A stretch of DNA of 64,000 bases from Lethocerus indicus (Eukaryota; Arthropoda; Insecta; Hemiptera; Belostomatidae), in NCBI GenBank assembly GCA_019843655.1, contig JACDQD010000001.1, positions 43,096,230 through 43,160,229 of the forward strand, read 5' to 3'. The notes under the pieces are model-generated. The model saw only the letters and a program-made list of their open reading frames with translations, made no database searches and was not told the DNA's origin. The translations under genes were made by a program, and so were the position numbers. This document shows positions 57,201 through 64,000 of the stretch, one piece after another (position 1 is the first letter of the stretch; every line of letters starts with the position of its first letter).

Positions 57201-60200
57201 AAAAAATGTGCTTAACTGTGAAATGTACTTAACTAAGGTTCTTTGAGCACACTTGCACCGATTAACGAGATTACTAAAAATAAACATTTTTCAATACATT
57301 TTGGATCTACAACTTTTATGATCGTAAATACACAATACCAGATAGGTTCCGTGTCATATATTTGGAAGTCAGAACCTAACATTTGTGACCAGTTGTGTGA
57401 TCAAATATATATTTGACCGATAATCCGTCAGACTTAAGCCGATTAACAAAATCCCTCCCAACCCAAATAAGACAAACCCCTACCCAAAAACACAATAACA
57501 AAACGGACACACGATAAACAGACAACCACCACAATACAAGTGGCAGTGGCAGTGCAATGAGGAAACCCAAAAAACATCCAACGTGCCAAAGTGACTGCTA
57601 CTGAAGATGGCGAGCAGCCGAAACCGGTCTAGCAAAAGACCAAACCAGCGAGAGGAGACAGAAACACACGAAATCTACGATATTTAAGCACTTACTTAGA
57701 TCTATAAGAAGACGTTGGGCGATACCGCTAGGCCGTTTTACTGGGAAGGTACAATTTGGGAAGACATCCGAAAGTAAAAAATGCATTCAATGGAATTAGT
57801 CTTTTCAGTATTTACCATAAAGTTATTCCATTAACGTTTTATAAGGGCCAGTATATGCCGGCGATTATGTTTATTTTAATTTAAACATTATCAGGGAAAC
57901 AAACGTTAATTTGCACTTGACCATGAGTGGATCTCAAACTACCTCGTTGGAATAATCATTACAAGAGAGAAAAATAATCATTATAGTACTACCTGGTGGA
58001 GAGAAGATAAAAAATGAATTTGTTTACTCCTAAAAGAAAATAAATAGTAAATACAGAAAGTAATATAATTAGTTCGGGCCACCCGTTATGTGGTCTGCGA
58101 TCGTTTGGAATATCGTAGCATTCTCGATCTTCCGGCTTATAGCCGTAAACCAAATCGGTCAAGAGGGGACGGAAGATCATAATTCTCGTGATCTCCTGTT
58201 TCATTTAGTCCTGCTTGCCCTCGGTTCTCGCCAGCGTTCCACCAGGGAGACCAAACAATCGCAAGAGCGACGATACTTTCCAACCGTCGCTGACCATGTA
58301 TGATATACATATAAGTATGTATATCAGATTTTTTCAACTAACCGCTTGTACAGAGACAGGACGATTTACGACGTGGTGGAAGACGTGTCGACGTCCGGCG
58401 GGTACCTGCCTTCGAGACACGAGCGTCAGGCCGAGCTTTTCGAGTTGAACAGACTTTTTCCGGACGTCGTACGCCATCTGACCGAGGACTTCAGTCTCTA
58501 CGATGTTGAAGACGCTAATAAATGGTTGGCTACGGTAAGAACAATCCAATTCGGGGCTTTACAGAGCCGTTGTATTTCATTTTTTTTAATTACACAAAAC
58601 TCAAACTTACAGAAACGAAACGACGTTACAAATTGCTACTTAAACTCCTAAAGAACAGATCACCCATGAATTATTAATTTACAACTGCATTTTGAAACCT
58701 AACTGGGCGTACGGAAATTAAATCATTAAGTATAATTGCAATTAAATGAATTATTCTATTGATAAAGTACCTCATCGGACTTAATTGCGATGTTTGCCAT
58801 TACTCACGTAGAGCATTTTAACCGTTATATAAGGGTGCGCGGTTTTCAGGCTCCTAAATATCGGTAGTATTCTCCGTCGAGTTTTCTTATAATAAAGGTG
58901 TTTTTTCTTGGCTGTTTTCAGGCTCTGCAGTACAACATGGCCGGCGGTACGAGGTCGAGAGGTGTAGCTCTGGTCGAATCCTACAAAACATTGGCCGGCA
59001 ACGATCCGGGCTGCCTCCAGAAAGCGAGGATACTCGCCTGGTGTCTGGAAACCGTCAGTAACTGCTTTTGCTCTTTCTATTCCTTCGAATAAAAATTCTT
59101 TTTTCATTTTTCCATACTTAGTGCAGTAATTAATTCCGTTATCGACCCTCCGACAATAGCCAGGCAAGAGTAGCGTTATCGATTTATAAGTACACACAGA
59201 TTACCAGGGTTGAAAAAAACTCTCTGGAACGTAGATAACGCGGTTATTAACGCTTTCCCATTTAAATTTTACGTGTGTGTCTAATGATATCCGAGGCAGG
59301 AATCCCGTTTCCAACTCGTAATAAAGTATGCGCGTTTGCTCGGAGAATTATTATCGAAATTATTATAAAAATTATCGACAATTTAAGTGTCCGGACAAGA
59401 CACCGTCGCAATGAATTCGCCGATGTTCAAAATACGGCACACAGAGAACGGGAGAATAGTCTGTCCGTTAGCATTCTTCCGTTTCCGCTTTGATTTGGCC
59501 CTATGTTTGTGTCCAGTAGATGTATATTTGGTTTTACTACATATTTTTAGAAATTAAAGTTTTAAAACGTTACTAGCGAGTTCCATCGTCGTTATATTTC
59601 GGAGGCTGCACTTTCGGAGAACACCTCCCTGCATTATATTCTTCTCAACGGGCGGCAGAAATGGGGAAGCGGGAGACTAGCGGCGACGGCGAGAGGCCGA
59701 AACCGGCCCTGACTTTTACTATAATTTCAGATGAATACGGCAGTGGTGATGGCCGATGACGCGATGAAGGGGGTCCAGACTAGAGGCGGCAAGACCTGCT
59801 GGCACCTGAAGAAACACCTCCAGCACGACATCTCTCCGAGGATTATCGAAGCGGGAATTTACAAACTTCTCAAATTCAACTTCAGCGGGGAGCCCTACTA
59901 CGAGTCGCTCGTCGAGCTTTTTCAAAACGTGAGATAAATATACGCTGTCCGGTCTTTCCGGAAGGCGTAGAAAAATTGGACCATTTTAAAAAAACTAGAA
60001 TTGAAAATTAAATTTCCTTTGATTCCAAATTTCTTCTCAAAAAATAATCGATCGAAGTCGAAACAAGAATCGCCATAGAAATCGCCGTTTAGCGATAGCG
60101 AATCTCCGATAAGAAAGCGTTTGTGAGGTTACTGAGTTGTTGAAATCGAAAGAATAAGGTCAGCACCTGCAACGGGCAAAGCGCGTTCTCGTCTAGCACA

Positions 60201-63200
60201 GTGAATGCGCCGGTGGATGATTCCTCCATAAATAAATTTCGGCGCGGGGACCGACCGTGAGTTTTTCTTTGTTTGGAAACCACCCGAGCGAATACCGGTG
60301 GAAGGGTTTTGCCCTTTCCATCGTGGAACTCTTACCGGTTCCATCATCTGTAGTAGTGGAGATCCAAAAAAAAAACTTCAATGGGGATAAGACAAAGCAA
60401 TAACAAATAACTCATAGTCCTAGGAGGATTAACGACATCCCACCTTCGGGTGAAGAACGCCGAGTTGATCTCCTCTTGTGTCGGACCCCGATAATGGAAC
60501 TCGTAAGAGTTCCGAAACCTGGCAGGGCCCTTGGAAAAGGGTAAAAACCTTTCCACTGGAGCTTGTTCGGGTAGTTTCCAAATACAGGAAAAATACCGGT
60601 CGGCACCTGCTAACTGAGGTTCTTCCCACAGTAAACGTGATCCCACCGGAAGTTAGTCATAATTTTATCTTAAAAAGCTGATAAAATGTTATTAAGGATT
60701 TATTTTAGGATATTTGAAATAAAATTATTGATCTATAAAGTGTATAATACAAGTGAAAAAGCATAAATGTGTTAGATGATTTTTCATATAAGAAGAAGTA
60801 GTAGAAAGGTAAGTTTCTTGTATCGAATGATAATATGTTTTATTATGCTAAACAATTATATTTATTTTTTTAAGTAATTTCCATCATTATTTAACGATTT
60901 AATGCGCACATTTAAACTGAAAAATAAATTACTAATCTAAGTTCTGGAGCGGAAACCTACGCTCATTAAATAAATTTGGTACTTTTTTTGGACTTTTTTT
61001 CGGTTGATTGACCCGACTTCCTAGTCGGCATTTAGCTCGCTCCAAATGTCGCAAAGCGCCCGGGTAAGTTTACACACGTCGGATAACTCGCGCTAAGTGA
61101 CCCGACGCGTCGCAAATTGACCTTTTGCGTTTACACACTTTCGCCGGCCGGCCGAGGGGGGTTAATTATTTTTTCCGCGATTTAAAAAACAGTCAAATTA
61201 TATTTTGTTGGTTTAATTTTTTTTTGTCGATAATTATTGAAGGGAATGGGCAAGGTTTCTATGGGCCAGATGCTCGAAAGGGAAGCCAGGGCCGATCGGA
61301 GCCTGAGCAAATTCACGATGGAGCGTTACGCTGCCATCACCAAGTACACCGTCTCCCACCTGAACTTTCAGCTTCCGGTTCTACTCGCCATGGCTCTGGT
61401 AAACTATTACAAACATTTATGCCTCAACTCATCAAAGATATTGCCAATTATTGATCACCCAAAAACACAAAATGATTAATGATCTAATTACAAAATGAAA
61501 AATTTGTGTGAATTTATACTTTTCAATTATGAGAGTTTCTTTTAACTGGAAGGATATATTGGATATATCTATGTTGGCTAATTATTCATAACTCGTTAAT
61601 CCGCATTGTTACGAGTAGTTTGTTATCGACTTCCTATTAGATCACAACTGTTACTTGTTAGGAATTCTCTTCTTATTTTAAGTTTGTTTGGGATATCTCA
61701 TATATCTGTTTGTGTTGAAGAGTTTTTTTATCTTGTTTATTTTTCTCTCAATACAATATTCTTGTTAAACTTCGAAGCTGTAACAAACCTCGATAAGTCG
61801 ATAAAGGTTCGATTTTTATTCCTCGTGGAAAGGCTTCGAAACGCTGTCAGAGACGAAGTCACCTCGCAAATACTTCCGGGGGGATTTGTCGAAATTTTGA
61901 TATAGAGCGATAAAGAACGCTTCGCCGTGGGATTACTTCCGAATTAATTTTAAAACCCATATTGAAATTCGAGCCAATATTTCATTTTGCATGTGGCATA
62001 ACATTTTAAATTGTTCGTATAAAACGGAGACGGGACAATACTGGCAGTTAGAATGTCAGAATTTTCCCCAAACTTGGAATTCGAGTTTACCTAGTACACG
62101 TGGCCAGTTTGCCGGACATACCGAGAGAAATGTCGGGATAAGGAGCAATCGATTGAAGATAGTTGGATCTATTAGGTTGTTGCAAAAATAATTAGGCTTG
62201 AAATTCAATAACTTGACTTAAACTCAACTTCATTATTCGAAATATGGACCAGCAAAATCAATACAATTTTACCAACGAGAAACAAGTTTATTTATTCCAG
62301 AAGCATAAATCTCCTGAAGGTCCTGAAAGTGATGAACTCTTTGAATCTGAGCAGCTTTTCGATTGATGAATAAGCTGTGCCTCCAAGCTGGCGAGATGCT
62401 CGAATTTTTTGAAAGGAACCAACGTTGTATGTTGCATTCATCACACACCATATTCGCCCTGAACACCACTGATATTCCGAGCGGTCGAGTTTAATACGTT
62501 TAAGTAAATATGACGAAAATCTTTCTTCGACGTCTTTTCATTGTAAAGTATTGCGTTTAGACTGAATTAAATGTTTGTTAGAATTGAGGATGAGAAAGAG
62601 GATGAGAAAAGCTTTCATAACATATATAATAATAGATGAAACAACATTTGTTTAAATTCCTAGTCTGTGTGTACAAGTCAAGGAAAATCCTGCTTTATTT
62701 TTGCAATAACCTAACATTTAACTTAATGTTATACGTATTTTAAATACCCTATAAGCCCATATAATATTATAAATATAATATTATAAACTGTAACAGATAC
62801 CCTGTAGACATTTAAAGAAATAAAGTTAAGTGTGCGTGTTTGAGTAACAAATTCATTAAATTTGTTCCGAGACATCGCGAGGTGTTTAGAATTTGTAGGG
62901 ACGACTCGAGATAATCGGTAAATTTACCGACATTATATTTCACCGATAAAATCGCGGCTGTTTGGACTAAAACTTGGGCAGAAATTAATATCTCTAGTCG
63001 TCCTTTTTCAGGCCGGCATCGAAGATCAGGAGGTTTACCGGCAGGCGAAAACGATACTGCAGGAAATGGGCTATTTGTATCAAACTCAGGTAAAACAGTT
63101 TTAATAACTTATATATAGAATTATAATTCTGATATTGCTATATTCGGATTCGTTACATACCTTCTGTTACGCCTTCATAATGTTCGAGGAAATATAAAGT

Positions 63201-63689
63201 TTCCTAGACTCATCGACACATCTTTCGTCGTCCCGCTTATAATTATATACGCGGTAAATATCTAAATAATAATAATAATGAATAAAACCGTGACAATAAA
63301 TAACATTTAAAAAAAGGGGAAAACCATTTCTCCATTATGCTCTATTTGTTACTAGTGATACTTCAACATCTGATTATATGTTATACTTCTGGCAATAAAA
63401 CGTTTAAAATGAATGTTAAAGTCAGAAGCGGAAAATAATTAAACAGTATTTGGGCTTTTATTTTTATCACGAACCTAGGAAGGAGTGAGTCTTAACTGGA
63501 AAATTGGAAAATTCCACTCTTAACCCGTAATCAATGCAATAAATTTTATCTGTCTGTTCGTTTGCGAAGAGGGACTACGTCGACTGTTACGGAAGCGGTA
63601 CTGGGAGCAGCATCGAGGAAGGGAAATGCACGTGGATGGCCGTGGTCGCTCTCCAACGAATTTCAGACACGCAGAGGCAGCTATTCGTG
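54238..63689 (+). CDS. FPPS-like isoprenoid enzyme, probable insect terpene synthase (3' end outside window)
   Basis: Seven exons visible: 54238-54320, 58354-58534, 58922-59053, 59731-59928, 61243-61398, 63012-63089, 63570-63689; 316 codons, all open, GT-AG and in phase. About 70-80 C-terminal residues should lie beyond the window. Exon 1 encodes a basic mitochondrial-type leader (MNKLFLKSLKFANSAFRIPA). The all-alpha FPPS fold is evident: LFPDVVRHLTED, QYNMAGG, SYKTLAG, LAWCLET, KFTMERYAAITKY, LPVLLAMAL, ILQEMGYLYQTQ, DCYG and KCTWMAVVALQR. Catalytic motifs are altered: the first Asp-rich motif is DDAMK (141-145) instead of DDIMD, and the second is RDYVD (277-281) instead of DDYLD. GGKxxR is GGTRSR (96-101), TRRG is TRGG, and KYKT is KYTV. 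This fits insect terpene synthases that evolved from FPPS. A divergent FPPS or a recent pseudogene is less likely. Exon GC is well above that of neighbouring genes. Confidence 0.85.
55351..57690. mobile_element. Non-autonomous Mutator-like element carrying a satellite array, in FPPS-like intron 1
   Basis: Long terminal inverted repeats: left about 55360-55810, right about 57205-57681 (reverse). Shared blocks include GATTTCGTGTGTTTCTGTCT, GCTAGACCGGTTTCGGCTGC, GGCTTAAGTCTGACGGATTA and TTACGATCATAAAAGTTGTA. The 9-mer ATTTAAGCA sits at 55351-55359 and 57682-57690, matching the 9-bp duplication of the smaller copy in TBC1D22. Long TIRs with 9-bp duplications point to the Mutator superfamily. There is no transposase, and the left TIR carries a 38-bp partial end duplication. 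Confidence 0.75.
55756..57115. repeat. 71-bp minisatellite, about 19 units
   Basis: Units of 70-71 bp beginning CTAGTTTATCGGTGCAAG and containing AACTTTAGTTAAGTACATTT, CCGCRCCACACTCAGG and a G-run of 5-6. Central units are nearly identical (one to three changes), while the last two at about 57020-57115 are degenerate. A single unit in reverse orientation lies in the right TIR at about 57210-57275, showing that the unit was part of the TIR before it expanded. Confidence 0.97.
60240..60344 (+). repeat. Unnamed interspersed repeat, copy B
   Basis: In FPPS-like intron 4. TTTGGAAACCACCCGAGCG, GGTGGAAGGGTTTTGCCC and ACCGGTTCCA match copies A (19636-19787) and C (60494-60655). With copy C it forms an inverted pair about 150 bp apart. 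Confidence 0.6.
60494..60655 (-). repeat. Unnamed interspersed repeat, copy C
   Basis: In FPPS-like intron 4, minus orientation. The reverse complement carries AACTTCCGGTGGGATC, ACTGTGGGAAGAACCTC, TTTGGAAACTACCCGA and CCAGTGGAAAGGTTTTTACC, collinear with copy A. Confidence 0.7.
62172..62714 (-). pseudogene. Mariner element relic with deleted transposase
   Basis: In FPPS-like intron 5. Ends are inverted: TTAGGTTGTTGCAAAAATAA at 62172 (preceded by TA) and, reversed from 62714, TTAGGTTATTGCAAAAATAA. On the minus strand a fragment near 62500-62400 reads CNIQRWFLSK, like the mariner helix-turn-helix region. After a large deletion it continues to the C-terminus IYASGINKLVSRW, an in-frame stop, then CIDFAGPYFE and stop, matching the conserved mariner tail. 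The catalytic D,D(34)D core is missing. The 3' TA duplication has mutated. The element is inactive. Confidence 0.8.
63309..63432 (-). mobile_element. SINE body fragment
   Basis: On the minus strand TTTTATTGCCAGAAGTATAA, TGTTGAAGTA and AAATAGAGCATAATGGAG correspond in order to the body of the SINE at 23650-23860. The tRNA-like head is absent. Confidence 0.45.
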
Positions 63690-64000
63690 GTAAATATTTC
63701 CCGTTCCCACATATTTTAGCGGAACGAGTTTTTAATTTAACCACCGGCGAAAGTAATTTCAAAATCGTTCGGATAAAAAAGGATGAGCTAATCGGGAAAG
63801 TGGACTAGCCCGACCTCTAGTCGAGATCCGGTCGAATATCGGAGTGAAAAAAATGAAACTCCTAAAACTTATTTTAGACTGGTTTAGTTTTAGACCTTTT
63901 GAGTGTAAGGAATCAAGGAAAAGCCTTGAAACAATTCTCGACTGGCTCATTTCAATTCTCCACGGGTATTTATTCGTTTTTATTCGGAACACGGTCAATT
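63690..64000. other. Start of FPPS-like intron 7, no exon found
   Basis: Follows the donor GTG|gtaaat. No acceptor followed by FPPS-like C-terminal sequence is visible before the window ends, so the remaining exons lie outside. Confidence 0.6.

Noticed and set aside
61606..62191. Frames in FPPS-like intron 5 that could be extra exons
   Set aside because: No FPPS-like residues. Exons 61243-61398 and 63012-63089 already join in phase through the family's continuous alpha-helical region.
58354..63689. Horizontal transfer of the FPPS-like gene, suggested by its GC-rich codons
   Set aside because: It has seven exons with GT-AG introns, and its flanking introns share the same CpG-rich composition. 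Local CpG retention explains the bias better.

Overview
This is a 64 kb piece of an arthropod nuclear genome, almost certainly an insect. Genes are split by many short GT-AG introns, the DNA is AT-rich, and the proteins are animal housekeeping proteins. One gene belongs to the insect farnesyl-diphosphate-synthase (FPPS)/terpene-synthase type best known from bugs and beetles, so a hemipteran is a reasonable but unproven guess. I rebuilt the exon chains by hand. Every junction reported is GT-AG and frame-consistent, and seven genes are complete from ATG to stop.

Layout, left to right. 644-1571 (+): 3' end of RBM48. 2555-9160 (-): ABHD18-like alpha/beta hydrolase. 10227-11537 (-): SDHAF2, a succinate dehydrogenase assembly factor. 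11538-19167: gene-poor, with an 840-bp inverted-repeat structure just upstream of the next gene. 19168-29554 (+): ethanolamine kinase (eas) with a 7-kb CpG-rich first intron. 32314-34462 (-): LAMTOR1, the Ragulator lysosome anchor. 37142-40246 (-): TBC1D22 Rab-GAP. 40247-41926: divergent promoter region. 41927-44776 (+): acid ceramidase (ASAH1). 45239-52523 (+): an 889-residue secreted protein with EAR/EPTP-type repeats. 54238 to beyond 63689 (+): an FPPS-like gene cut by the window edge.

The neighbours do not form an obvious pathway. Several touch lipid or lysosome biology (eas, LAMTOR1, ASAH1), but this may be chance.

The most interesting locus is the FPPS-like gene. Its fold motifs are clear and its 316 visible codons are open across seven exons. 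Yet it has lost or changed most residues that FPPS uses to bind isopentenyl diphosphate and complete chain elongation, which fits a neofunctionalised terpene synthase.

Mobile DNA includes two copies of an unnamed long-TIR element with 9-bp target duplications (Mutator-like), one carrying about 19 copies of a 71-bp satellite that grew out of its own TIR. There is also a mariner relic with a deleted transposase, a tRNA-derived SINE family, an unnamed three-copy repeat family, a CA-tailed retroelement-like insertion, and a tiny retroposed insert with a 13-bp duplication. CpG content is sharply bimodal along the window.
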